64,000 nucleotides of DNA from Eubacteriaceae bacterium. GTDB taxonomy: Bacteria; Bacillota; Clostridia; Lachnospirales; Lachnospiraceae. The notes below the pieces were generated by a model, which made no database searches, was not told where the DNA came from, and worked only from the letters and a program-made list of their open reading frames with translations. Each line of letters opens with the position of its first letter. Positions within the stretch are counted from its first letter, which is position 1. The translations under genes were made by a program, and so were the position numbers. Below, in pieces: positions 46,599-55,000 of the stretch. The DNA lies in contig CAJTDQ010000001.1 of NCBI GenBank assembly GCA_910574895.1, positions 558,001 through 622,000 of the forward strand. Reading direction: 5' to 3'.

Positions 46599-48179
46599 TT
46601 ATTTCTTCTTTGATTTCTTTTTAGTTTTTTTCTTTTTAATAGCAGACTTGGTTTTTACTTTTTTCGCCTTTGTCCACTTGCAATAATACTTCGTTCCATT
46701 AAGAACTTTATATGCACGAACTCTAACATAATATGTTCTTTTCTTTTTATCAAGTTTCTTAATTGTTCCTGTTCTCGTTGCAGCCTTTGTTGCTTTTAAG
46801 TTGACTGTCTTTGTCTTATATTTTTTAGCTTTTTTAAATTTCTTATTTAAAGAATACTGCAACTGATAACCTGAAGCTCTTTTTACCGCTTTAAAAGAAT
46901 ATCCAAATGCCTTTTTCTTTGATGTAAGACTATAGATTTTTGTATCTACAGCTGCTACACACGCAGCAATGGATGTATTTTTTGCAATTGAAGAACTTAC
47001 ACTATATGTGCGATTGTTGTAGCCTGCAGGGTTTCCTATATTTGCATAAATCTGTCCTAATGCTGTAATCTCTCCAGAATAATGGAAAATACCAGAAGCT
47101 CCTGTCACATCATCCTTTGGATTAAAATCAAACCATGCGTATCTTTCTACATAACTTCTTTCATTCAATCCTTTTAAAACAATCTTCATAAACTCTTGTA
47201 CCTGAGCATTATGTTTTGCATTTGTTGGACTAAATTTATTATAACTATCTGCAACAGCAAATTCTGTCACCCAGATAGGCTTATGATACTTTGCATATAT
47301 TTCATCAATTGCATGTAAATATTGTAATGCTGTATCTGCGTTGTCATAATAATGCTGATATGCATGTACTGCAATAAAAGACATATCATTTTTTTCTGTA
47401 ACAGTTAATCCATTCCAGAATGGTGTCCACCATTTATCTGAATTTATTTGGAATGTTTCTGTAGCTGGAGAACCAAGACGAATGCTTCCTTTATTTTCTC
47501 TAAACATATTCCATCTTGATATCATTGTTCCCGGATCTGTATTTGATTCCCATTTCAAGTCTGGCTCATTATAGGATAACATATATTTATATCCATTGCT
47601 CTTTACCCTATTAAAAATGGTTGAAAACTCTTCGTTTGGATCTCCCCAAATCATTGGAACAAATTCTAAATCATAAAACTTTTTATTACTAAAATTAGTT
47701 TCTTTAAATGATTTTGACCCCCAATTATAGTACCAACCTATATTCATAGCTGCCGGATCAACCTTTGTCCCCATATCTTTGTCATTTACACAAACGCCCT
47801 TTTTCGTCACATAAAATGTACGTGTATCTGTTTTAACACTAGAACCATCTTTCAAGTCTGCCACAATATATGTATTGTGAGCACTTACCTTGGTAGTATA
47901 AAATTCAATACTCATAGTTTCACCACTTGGTAAAAGAGTCTTCTTTAATACACCATCCACAAAAATTTTATACTGCTTTACATTTTCTAAAGTATTATTC
48001 CATTTTATATCTATATAACCAGCACCTACTAATTTCTTTTCAGTTGGACTTACAATGGCTTTTTTCTGCCATGTTACTGCATCATCCGCTTTTACTGATA
48101 CATTTGATATAACCGTAAGACACGAAAACATCATTACCACAACCAACACCATGGACACTAATTTCTTTATTTTTCCCAT
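46599..48179 (-). CDS. Secreted GH128-like glycosidase with cationic Fn3-like tail
   Basis: A 526-residue exported paralog. Signal peptide about 1-30, shared N-terminal domain about 40-130 (EFYTTKVSAHNTYIVADLKD). The catalytic domain shows NIGWYYNWG, SYNEPDLKW and WVTEFAVADS. The C-terminal Fn3-like domain (about 425-526) ends in a long run of Lys (KKKKTKKKSKKK). ATG at 48179 has GGAGG upstream. It is the first gene of a pair with the glycosidase at 45110. Both catalytic Glu are present, so it should be active. Confidence 0.8.
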   Translation of the reverse strand: MGKIKKLVSMVLVVVMMFSCLTVISNVSVKADDAVTWQKKAIVSPTEKKLVGAGYIDIKWNNTLENVKQYKIFVDGVLKKTLLPSGETMSIEFYTTKVSAHNTYIVADLKDGSSVKTDTRTFYVTKKGVCVNDKDMGTKVDPAAMNIGWYYNWGSKSFKETNFSNKKFYDLEFVPMIWGDPNEEFSTIFNRVKSNGYKYMLSYNEPDLKWESNTDPGTMISRWNMFRENKGSIRLGSPATETFQINSDKWWTPFWNGLTVTEKNDMSFIAVHAYQHYYDNADTALQYLHAIDEIYAKYHKPIWVTEFAVADSYNKFSPTNAKHNAQVQEFMKIVLKGLNERSYVERYAWFDFNPKDDVTGASGIFHYSGEITALGQIYANIGNPAGYNNRTYSVSSSIAKNTSIAACVAAVDTKIYSLTSKKKAFGYSFKAVKRASGYQLQYSLNKKFKKAKKYKTKTVNLKATKAATRTGTIKKLDKKKRTYYVRVRAYKVLNGTKYYCKWTKAKKVKTKSAIKKKKTKKKSKKK

Positions 48180-48222
48180 ATTTATTTCCTCCATACTATA
48201 ATATTATCAACAAATTGTTATG

Positions 48223-48270
48223 TAAAAAAGGGCAGAATAAGTTATATCAATATAACCCTTTCTACCCTTT
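48223..48270 (-). terminator. Terminator downstream of the jelly-roll protein at 48296
   Basis: On the minus strand AAAGGGTAGAAAGGGTTATA pairs imperfectly with TATAACTTATTCTGCCCTTT, followed by TTT. Confidence 0.65.
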
Positions 48271-48295
48271 CAATTAAAATGTTATATGCATATCA

Positions 48296-49606
48296 TTATT
48301 TAATAAATGCATTCTTCTTTACAGTCTTCTTGCTATAAACTCTCTTACCAGCTGAATCAATATTGTAAGCCTTAATTTGGAAATATGTCTTCTTTCCTGA
48401 TTTTAACTTCTTGATTGTAAGGCTCTTCTTTGTTGTTCTTTTAACTTTAGCTTTCTTCATATTCTTCTTATTAGAATACTTAATTTCATATCCTTTAGCA
48501 TTAGCAAGTTTACTAAATGTCAATTTAGCTTTCTTCTTCTGAGCTGCAACTTTAACTTTTACCTTACCTGGTTTCTTTGTAGCTGTGTAAACGCATTTAA
48601 GAGTCAAATTGCTTCTTACTGGTGTACTAAGATTAAAATTAGCACCTGTTGAAGCATTCTTATATCCTGTTAATGTCTTACCTTTTATACCAAAGTTATG
48701 ACCTGAAGTTTTATCACCTGAATTTACATATTCTGTATATGATTTACTTCCATATGTGTACTTAACCGCATACTGTGCACCAGCCTTAATCTGAATATCA
48801 CTAAAGAATAAGCTTCCACTCATTGCAATTTCATCTGGATATGTCTTTAAGAACGCTCCACATGCAAAATTGAGTGCTACTACCGTACCATCATATGTTT
48901 TTGGTACTAAAATCTTTGCTGTAACAGTCTTTTCTCCTGTAGCTGAATCAGTCTCAATCATACCACCTACTGTACAGCCTGATGTCGATGTAAATGCTAC
49001 TCCCGGTTCCCCTGGTGCTGTAGGATTATATGCTTTAAACAAAATATGCTTCTTAGTAATAGTATTTTTAACTACATTACCAGCTTCATCTTTTACTTCA
49101 TTTCCTGCCTCATCTTTTACTGTTACATTTGCTTTTAATGTACTTCTAACTTTAAAAGAAATATCATATGTTCTACCTTTTTCTACTGGAAATCCACTAG
49201 ATAAAAGTCTAAGACCATACGGATTATCTCCTGCCAGCTCTCCTGTCATAGGATTGTATTCACCATCCCATCCACTGTTGCCAACCCAAAATTCTACTGC
49301 TGAAGATGTTGCTCCTTTTACAACATAGCCCTTTGTAGCAAAGTCTTTTCCTTCTACCTGACCATCTGGATATTCAGCAGTATTGATATGTGTTAATGAA
49401 TGATACCAGCACCATGGATGTGCTTTTGAGCCATCTTCTCCTGCTACATGGTCTTCCTGTGTACAGATTGAAAACGATGTCCATTTAATACTTGTTGCAA
49501 CATTTGCACCGTTTGCAGCATGTGCAGCAAATACGCTACTTGTCATACCAACCACTAACGTCAGTGACAAAAAAGAAGCCACAATCTTTTTTGTGATTTT
49601 TTTCAT
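48296..49606 (-). CDS. Secreted jelly-roll (CBM-like) protein with InlB-type repeat and Fn3-like tail
   Basis: A 436-residue exported protein. Signal peptide about 1-30. A beta-rich domain (about 35-275) resembles carbohydrate-binding modules of the CBM4/9 kind (KGRTYDISFKVRS, GSLFFSDIQI). An InlB_B/Flg_new-like repeat follows (about 278-345; YGSKSYTEYVNSGD), then a Lys-rich Fn3-like module. No catalytic residues are evident. AGGAGG precedes the ATG. It lies between GH128-like genes, so it probably binds the same polysaccharide. CBM assignment is by pattern only. Confidence 0.72.
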   Translation of the reverse strand: MKKITKKIVASFLSLTLVVGMTSSVFAAHAANGANVATSIKWTSFSICTQEDHVAGEDGSKAHPWCWYHSLTHINTAEYPDGQVEGKDFATKGYVVKGATSSAVEFWVGNSGWDGEYNPMTGELAGDNPYGLRLLSSGFPVEKGRTYDISFKVRSTLKANVTVKDEAGNEVKDEAGNVVKNTITKKHILFKAYNPTAPGEPGVAFTSTSGCTVGGMIETDSATGEKTVTAKILVPKTYDGTVVALNFACGAFLKTYPDEIAMSGSLFFSDIQIKAGAQYAVKYTYGSKSYTEYVNSGDKTSGHNFGIKGKTLTGYKNASTGANFNLSTPVRSNLTLKCVYTATKKPGKVKVKVAAQKKKAKLTFSKLANAKGYEIKYSNKKNMKKAKVKRTTKKSLTIKKLKSGKKTYFQIKAYNIDSAGKRVYSKKTVKKNAFIK

Positions 49607-49637
49607 TATATGTATTCCTCCTAATATCTTTAACTAA

Positions 49638-49670
49638 ACAGTAACCCAATGCATTCGCATTGGGCACTGT
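49638..49670. terminator. Hairpin between two jelly-roll protein genes
   Basis: ACAGTAACCCAATGC and GCATTGGGCACTGT form a long stem with a minor bulge around a 4-base loop. The T tract is poor. It lies downstream of the gene at 49699 and may terminate or stabilise its mRNA. Confidence 0.5.
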
Positions 49671-49698
49671 AAATTATTATTAAATAAATTAACAATTA

Positions 49699-50811
49699 TT
49701 ATTTAACTTTTACTTTCTTTGTAGCCCAAGCAGATGTCTTGTATCCAGCAGCTTTAGCACGTACCTTAACAACTACTTTTCCTTTTTTAACTTTCTTAAC
49801 TGTTAATTTAACTTTTTTAGTATTATAAGTCTTCTTACCAACTTTAACCTGATATTTCTTAGCATTCTTTACTTTTTTCCAAGTAATCTTTACTGTTCCT
49901 TTTTTCTTGCTAACAGCTTTAAGTTTTTTAACTTTTGCTAATTTCTTAGCCTGAACTGCAGGTGTAGTAGGTTTTACTGTTGGCTTAACTGTTGGCTTTG
50001 TTGGATTATCTGTTCCTGGTGTATCTGGCTTTGTTGTAACATCTGGTTCTGGTGGTAGAACAAACTCTGGGTTCTCACCATTATCTGTAATTGAAAAATC
50101 ACTTACAGTTACAGTACCACTCCAACCATTTTCAACTGCTGTAATAATATTAGATACATCATTTCCTGCATAATCATATTGTGCATCAAATGCACCAAAC
50201 ATCAATGTTGTTGTAAGTTTCTTTGCTGATACCCAGTTTGTAAATGTGTATGTAAATGTCTTATCTGTTGTTCCTAAAGTAATAAGCGTATTATCACCTT
50301 GAACCGGATCCTGATCATATGGAGTTGTTCCTTCTACATCACAACCAAATGCTACATAACCAAATTTTGCTTTTGTTGCACGAGCTTTAAAAGAAACTGT
50401 ATAAATATGACCTGGTATAATGTTAACCTGATCCATTAATGCCTGTATTGACCATGGATTTATTCTTACTGGACTTTCTGCCCACTGAGCATCCCAACCT
50501 GTGTTTGCTATATCAATAGCAAAACCTGTTGCATCTGTTGTTGCTTTCTTGGTCTGGTTAACTGATGCTTCTCCACCTTTAAGCCATCCACCAACTGTTT
50601 CATCTGTTCCATTCATTTTTACTGAATTAATGTAACCTTCATTACCAGGTTCACTCGGATTGTACTGACCGCCCTGAACAAATGTCCACTTCTGAAGTGC
50701 TACTGTCTCAGCAGCCTTTACTGATTTTGTAACATTCATTCCAACGAATAGTGCAGCAACTAACGCTACTGTAGTAATTCCTGCTAATGCCTTGTTGAAA
50801 ATCTTTCTCAT
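49699..50811 (-). CDS. Secreted jelly-roll (CBM-like) protein with Fn3-like tail
   Basis: A 370-residue exported protein. Signal peptide about 1-33. A beta-rich domain (about 35-250) contains WKTF-type openings (LQKWTFVQGGQYN), PGHIYTVSFKARATK and SGTVTVSDFSITDNG, the typical end of CBM4/9-like sandwiches. A Pro/Thr linker (about 252-285; KPTVKPTVKPTTP) leads to a highly Lys-rich Fn3-like module (about 290-370). ATG at 50811 is 8 bases after GGAGG; the TTG two codons upstream is too close. It probably binds carbohydrate next to the glycosidases. Confidence 0.75.
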   Translation of the reverse strand: MRKIFNKALAGITTVALVAALFVGMNVTKSVKAAETVALQKWTFVQGGQYNPSEPGNEGYINSVKMNGTDETVGGWLKGGEASVNQTKKATTDATGFAIDIANTGWDAQWAESPVRINPWSIQALMDQVNIIPGHIYTVSFKARATKAKFGYVAFGCDVEGTTPYDQDPVQGDNTLITLGTTDKTFTYTFTNWVSAKKLTTTLMFGAFDAQYDYAGNDVSNIITAVENGWSGTVTVSDFSITDNGENPEFVLPPEPDVTTKPDTPGTDNPTKPTVKPTVKPTTPAVQAKKLAKVKKLKAVSKKKGTVKITWKKVKNAKKYQVKVGKKTYNTKKVKLTVKKVKKGKVVVKVRAKAAGYKTSAWATKKVKVK

Positions 50812-51185
50812 TTTCAATTCCTCCTCTAAAAATTTTTTTCATCACTTGAAAACACTCATTTTCAATTACGTTTATTATATCATAAACGTTTTTATAATAC
50901 AATCTGTAAATGTATTTTTTTCACAAATAAAACTCTTTTTATTTTAAATTAGTGTATATTTTTCACATAAACTACACAAAAAGAAATTTTTCTATTATAT
51001 AAATTGTTAATAGAATGCTTAATTATCTTTCTTTTTTTAAATAATTGAATATATTTCTATAAATTTTGGAAATTAATATATTACTTTTATAAAGTTTTCT
51101 TTAACTTATTCAAATTCATCATACTAAACATAAAAAGCACCTGTTTCTAACAGATACTTTTTATATTTACTATCACATCATGCAA
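50812..51185. other. AT-rich intergenic region
   Basis: No gene is visible. The region holds the promoter side of the gene at 49699 and the terminator of the gene at 51186. The middle part (about 50900-51110) is strongly AT-rich with no structure that I can support. Confidence 0.6.
51131..51160 (-). terminator. Terminator downstream of the glycosidase at 51186
   Basis: On the minus strand AAGTATCTGTT and AACAGGTGCTT form an 11-bp stem (two G-U pairs) around a 3-base loop, followed by TTTTT. Confidence 0.8.
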
Positions 51186-52883
51186 TTATTTCTTAATTTT
51201 TACACTTTTTATATTTGACCATTTTCCATTTCCTATTTTATTCACTGCCCTTACTCTGAAATAATATTTTTTCTTTTTTATAAGCTTAGCAATTTTTAGT
51301 GTAGTCTTTTTTGTAGTCTTTCTCTTTAGTTTCTTAGTAAATTTTTTATTCATGGCATATTGCACTTGATATTTAGTCGCACCAGAAACTTTCTTCCATG
51401 TTAGTTTAACTGATCTTTTCTTAACATTTTGAGCCTTACTTAATTTCGCCTTTACTGGCTTTACCATTTTCTTAGTTACCGGAACAACAGTTGTAACCGG
51501 GTTCTTTATATCCGGCTGTTGTACTGTTGTTGTAACAGGTTCTTTTGTAGTATTCTCTTCTGGTACATACACAAACATTTCATCATCGCTAATCGTCTCA
51601 GTTTTATATCCCTCAGGATTTCCAATTGAAGAATATAATCTTCCAAGTTCTGTATATGCTCCTGATGCATATTCAAACATAGCCGTAGCTCCTGAACCAT
51701 TAAAAACATCAATTTCATTTGTACTATCGATATCATATGAGAACCAGCAGTATCTTTCTACATAAGGAATAGCATCAAGTTTCTCCACTATACCTTTTAC
51801 AAATTCCGCCATAGCTGCTCTCTTTTCCGGAAGTTCATAGCTGTGATCAGTATCTAATCCCTTTATTCCAAAAATAGACAATTCTGTAACCCAAATAGGT
51901 TTATGATAGGTTTCCCACAGATTTTTTATTGCAGCAATCAGACCATCCAAATTAATTTGATTTCTGTAATAGTGCAAAACAACTGCATCCACTTCATTTC
52001 CCATGCCTTCAACCCATGTTTTTGTTTCATCATCTAAATAGTCTGAATATAATCCCCAAGTTCCATCCCAAGGATTCCTACATTTATACCCACCATTCAT
52101 AAATAGCTTAAGCCAACCAGAATCTCCTCCCGGCGCAGCTGGTGCAGGCGATACTTTTCTCATTTTTAAAGGAGATATATATTCTTTCCATGTTTCAATG
52201 CCTTCAAAAAAGAACATATCCGCTTGAGTCTTAATATCCGGTTCATTAAATCCTAAAATGTAGTTTGCAGTGCTAGTCATATCTGCCATGGCTTCTTTAT
52301 TATCATCTGCTCCTCCCCACATCATAGGAATATGTGCAACACCTTCATCTATACTATTATTAAAAGCATCTGTAGCCCAATTATAATACCATGAACAATT
52401 AAGTTTTTTCAATGAAACTTTGTCACTCATATCACCTCCTAATGCCATGCCTTTTTTGGAAACATAAAAAGTACGTTTTTCTGAAATCCGTTCCTCTACT
52501 CCATTATCAGCTTTCACAATAAGTTCATGTTTACTGACAGTTGTTGTATAAACTTCTGTTTTACCTGCATCTTTTGATGTATATGTTTTAACTTTTGCTT
52601 CATCTGTAATTTTTTCACCAATTTCAGTTCGTACAATATTATTACCAATCCAATACACCGGTTGTCCATCAAGATAGACTGTATATGTATATCCTTCCAT
52701 GGAATTGTCAAATTCTACATCAATATAACCTGCTCCTACCAACTGCCCTTCTGCCGGAACGGTAATCGCTGTGCTACCCCATTGATTTTCTTCTGCATTA
52801 ACCTTTGTTACAGTAATATGATTAAACGAAATCACCGAAAATACTAATGCAATTGATAAAAAAATTGATACTAATTTTTTCAT
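51186..52883 (-). CDS. Secreted GH128-like glycosidase with cationic Fn3-like tail (divergent paralog)
   Basis: A 565-residue exported paralog. Signal peptide about 1-30. The N-terminal domain (about 35-150) is longer than in the others but keeps EVYTTTVSKHELIVKA and FYVSKKG. The catalytic domain has GFNEPDIKTQ and WVTELSIFG; note TELS in place of TEFA around the nucleophile Glu. A Thr/Pro linker (about 440-470) leads to an Fn3-like Lys-rich module. AGGAGG precedes the ATG. It is the most divergent copy and may act on a different linkage or substrate. Confidence 0.78.
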   Translation of the reverse strand: MKKLVSIFLSIALVFSVISFNHITVTKVNAEENQWGSTAITVPAEGQLVGAGYIDVEFDNSMEGYTYTVYLDGQPVYWIGNNIVRTEIGEKITDEAKVKTYTSKDAGKTEVYTTTVSKHELIVKADNGVEERISEKRTFYVSKKGMALGGDMSDKVSLKKLNCSWYYNWATDAFNNSIDEGVAHIPMMWGGADDNKEAMADMTSTANYILGFNEPDIKTQADMFFFEGIETWKEYISPLKMRKVSPAPAAPGGDSGWLKLFMNGGYKCRNPWDGTWGLYSDYLDDETKTWVEGMGNEVDAVVLHYYRNQINLDGLIAAIKNLWETYHKPIWVTELSIFGIKGLDTDHSYELPEKRAAMAEFVKGIVEKLDAIPYVERYCWFSYDIDSTNEIDVFNGSGATAMFEYASGAYTELGRLYSSIGNPEGYKTETISDDEMFVYVPEENTTKEPVTTTVQQPDIKNPVTTVVPVTKKMVKPVKAKLSKAQNVKKRSVKLTWKKVSGATKYQVQYAMNKKFTKKLKRKTTKKTTLKIAKLIKKKKYYFRVRAVNKIGNGKWSNIKSVKIKK

Positions 52884-52954
52884 TTTTTCCTCCTTATTTC
52901 ACCTTATTCTAATGTATTTACTTTATCACACATTTTAAGTTTAAACAATACAAA

Positions 52955-52995
52955 TAAAAAAAGGATTTAGCAATAATTTTCATTATGCTAAATCC
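52955..52995 (-). terminator. Terminator downstream of the SSB-like gene
   Basis: On the minus strand GGATTTAGCATAAT and ATTATTGCTAAATCC form a long stem followed by TTTTTTT. A clear rho-independent terminator. Confidence 0.88.
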
Positions 52996-53006
52996 AATCT
53001 TTCTCT

Positions 53007-53636
53007 CTAATCCTCAATATATTCTAATTTACTTACTGACACTTCATAGGCTACATGCTTTTCACTTTCTTCGTCATTTATTTTTTTCACATACTCGCGA
53101 CTCTGTACTCTTCCCCATATCTGTACATGTCCTCCTACTTCAAAAGTGGATGCATATCTGGCATTTCTTCCCCATGCAATACATGGAATATAATCAGATT
53201 TACCATATGGTCTGTTAACTGCAATCAGTAAATCTGCAATTTCTCTTCCTAATGGCGTTTTTCTATATATAGGTGATTTACATATATATCCATCAAGAAA
53301 AATTTGATTGGTCTTTCCTACCTCTAGATTCTCTTCTACTTCTTCCCATTCTCTAACAAATATTGAAAGCACTAATTTATTCTTTGTTCCCTCATGACGA
53401 TTATAAGATCTAAACTGACCTGATACCTCTACTAATCTTCCCTGATAATCTTCATTAATATCAACTAGACGCTCTGAAACCATTAATGGAATTATATCTG
53501 TTAATTCACTTAAGCGATCCACAGATACATCTACTATGTAGAACCCTTCACCAAAAACTTCATGGCTGAATCTGAATTCTGAAACAATTTCCCCTATAAT
53601 ACTTACTCTGTTGTTTTCAATAACTTTGTCAATCAT
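53007..53636 (-). CDS. Single-stranded DNA-binding-like protein with two OB-fold regions
   Basis: A 209-residue protein with two SSB-like OB regions: about 7-110 (NNRVSIIGEIVSEFRFSHEV) and about 112-209 (NQIFLDGYICKSPIYRKTPLGREIADLLIAVNR). The second part shows the SSB pattern IPCIAWGRNARYAS...GGHVQIWGRVQSREY. The typical acidic C-terminal tail of housekeeping SSB is missing, so it is an accessory protein. AAAGGGGG precedes the ATG. It lies among secreted protein genes but has its own terminator. The double-OB form is common in Lachnospiraceae, to my knowledge. Confidence 0.82.
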   Translation of the reverse strand: MIDKVIENNRVSIIGEIVSEFRFSHEVFGEGFYIVDVSVDRLSELTDIIPLMVSERLVDINEDYQGRLVEVSGQFRSYNRHEGTKNKLVLSIFVREWEEVEENLEVGKTNQIFLDGYICKSPIYRKTPLGREIADLLIAVNRPYGKSDYIPCIAWGRNARYASTFEVGGHVQIWGRVQSREYVKKINDEESEKHVAYEVSVSKLEYIED

Positions 53637-53770
53637 TGTATTTCCCCCTTTACCATACTTTGGTTTATTATTTTTTTATCATTATAATTATACTCTATTT
53701 TTCCCAAAATATGTAAAAAATCGTTCGACCTATATCGACTTTTCTCGTCTTTTCGGATTGAATGTATAAT

Positions 53771-53913
53771 AACTTTTTCTTCGCGTCTGCCTTATTGATT
53801 ACTTTCGTAATCAATAAGCATGCGTACATTTTCTATCCTATATTTCTTCTTTTACTTTTTCTTCGCGTCTGCCTTATTGATTACTTTCGTAATCAATAAG
53901 CACGCGTACATTC
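53771..53913. repeat. Two direct copies of a GC-rich REP-like hairpin repeat
   Basis: The 59-base unit starting ACTTTTTCTTCGCGTCTGCC occurs at 53771-53829 and 53855-53913 with one or two differences. Each copy contains the hairpin CTTATTGATTAC-TTTC-GTAATCAATAAG and ends CGCGTACATT or TGCGTACATT. The second copy runs into another palindrome, GCGTACATTCG-T-CGAATGTACGC (about 53904-53926). Confidence 0.85.
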
Positions 53914-53929
53914 GTCGAATGTACGCTAC

Positions 53930-53991
53930 ATAGCCAAAAGACAGGCATAACTCCATGCGAGCATGGGTTATGCCTGTCTTTTGGCTATGTA
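53930..53991 (-). terminator. Very long hairpin downstream of the jelly-roll gene at 54019
   Basis: ACATAGCCAAAAGACAGGCA continues into TAACTCCATGC and pairs almost perfectly with the downstream GCATGGGTTATGCC and TGTCTTTTGGCTATGT, a stem of about 28 bp with a short loop. It probably ends the transcript of the gene at 54019. The unusual length, and adjacent REP-like repeats, suggest a composite repetitive element. Confidence 0.7.
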
Positions 53992-54018
53992 TAGCCGCTC
54001 GACTCATTGTCTACGCGA

Positions 54019-54891
54019 TTATTTTTTAACTTTTACAGTTTTCTTTGCTGACCAAGCACCTACTGCACCTGACTTGCTTACTGGTGCAACCTGTACTTTT
54101 ACTTTCTTTCCAGCTTTTGCTTTTACTGTAACTGTAGTTTTTTTAGTAGTTGTTGTCTTTGAACCAACTTTTACTTTATACTTAGCTGCTCCATCAGCCT
54201 TTGCAATAGTTACTTTAACTTTGCCCTTCTTAGGTGATTTAACTTTTTTAACTTTTGCTTCACCTAAAACAGCAAACTTAGAAACAGTAATATCTATTGA
54301 TGCTGTTGAATCTCCATTAGCATCTTCTGCAGCTAATGTTGATTGTCCGTTCTTTTTGAACTGCTTTGTAAATGCTGCATATCTGATAGCTGCATCTACA
54401 TCATCTGCTGTATCTTCTCTGTTACCAAAGTCTCCACCTAAACCAAAGTAAATAGTACTTGCATTTGCTTTTGCCTTAAATGTTTTGTTAAACTTAACTG
54501 TCTTACCTGGTGTTAACTTAACCCATGTTGAGTAAGCTAATGTTTCACCTTCAGAGATTTTCACATAAACATATTTCTGTACGTTTGTACCTTTTGCTGT
54601 AAATGTAAGTGTGTATTTCTTACCTTTCTTTACAGATACTTTTCCAGATGTGTTCTGTTTCTGATCCATGAATACCTGAGCTCCCCAGACACCACCCCAG
54701 CCTACTGTAGCCATCTTTGCTGTAAATCCATCAGCCTTATTTGCTGTAAGCTGTCCTTCTGCTCCTTCATACCATCCTGCTGAAGCTCCAAAATAACTTC
54801 CCCATGTAGCACCAAAACATGTTGTTCCCATAGCTACTACAAGAGTAAGAGCCATGATTGATGCCGCAATTTTTTTTGCCAATCTTCTCAT
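54019..54891 (-). CDS. Secreted jelly-roll (CBM-like) protein with Fn3-like tail
   Basis: A 290-residue exported protein. Signal peptide about 1-27 ending in CFGA. A beta-rich domain (about 28-210) begins TWGSYFGASAGWYEGAEG and includes VKKGKKYTLTFTAKGT and ITVSKFAVLGE, as in CBM4/9-like modules. A Lys/Val-rich Fn3-like module follows (about 212-290; GKVKVTIAKADGAAKYKVKVG). No catalytic residues. AGGAGG precedes the ATG. Related in design to the proteins at 48296 and 49699. The likely role is carbohydrate binding at the surface. Confidence 0.74.
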   Translation of the reverse strand: MRRLAKKIAASIMALTLVVAMGTTCFGATWGSYFGASAGWYEGAEGQLTANKADGFTAKMATVGWGGVWGAQVFMDQKQNTSGKVSVKKGKKYTLTFTAKGTNVQKYVYVKISEGETLAYSTWVKLTPGKTVKFNKTFKAKANASTIYFGLGGDFGNREDTADDVDAAIRYAAFTKQFKKNGQSTLAAEDANGDSTASIDITVSKFAVLGEAKVKKVKSPKKGKVKVTIAKADGAAKYKVKVGSKTTTTKKTTVTVKAKAGKKVKVQVAPVSKSGAVGAWSAKKTVKVKK

Positions 54892-55000
54892 GATTGTTCC
54901 TCCTTAAAAAATATAAATTTTGTCATACAATTATAAACGAGTTTCTCTCCTCTAATAATTGTACTAGATCTGTGTCAAAATCCAACACCCCTCTTGCTCT

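Noticed and set aside
48870-49328. 152-residue plus-strand frame opposite the jelly-roll gene
   Set aside because: It is antisense to a well-supported gene with signal peptide and ribosome binding site; no domain or start site of its own.
53963-54451. 162-residue plus-strand frame opposite the jelly-roll gene at 54019
   Set aside because: No ribosome binding site and composition follows the opposite strand; it starts inside the long hairpin.
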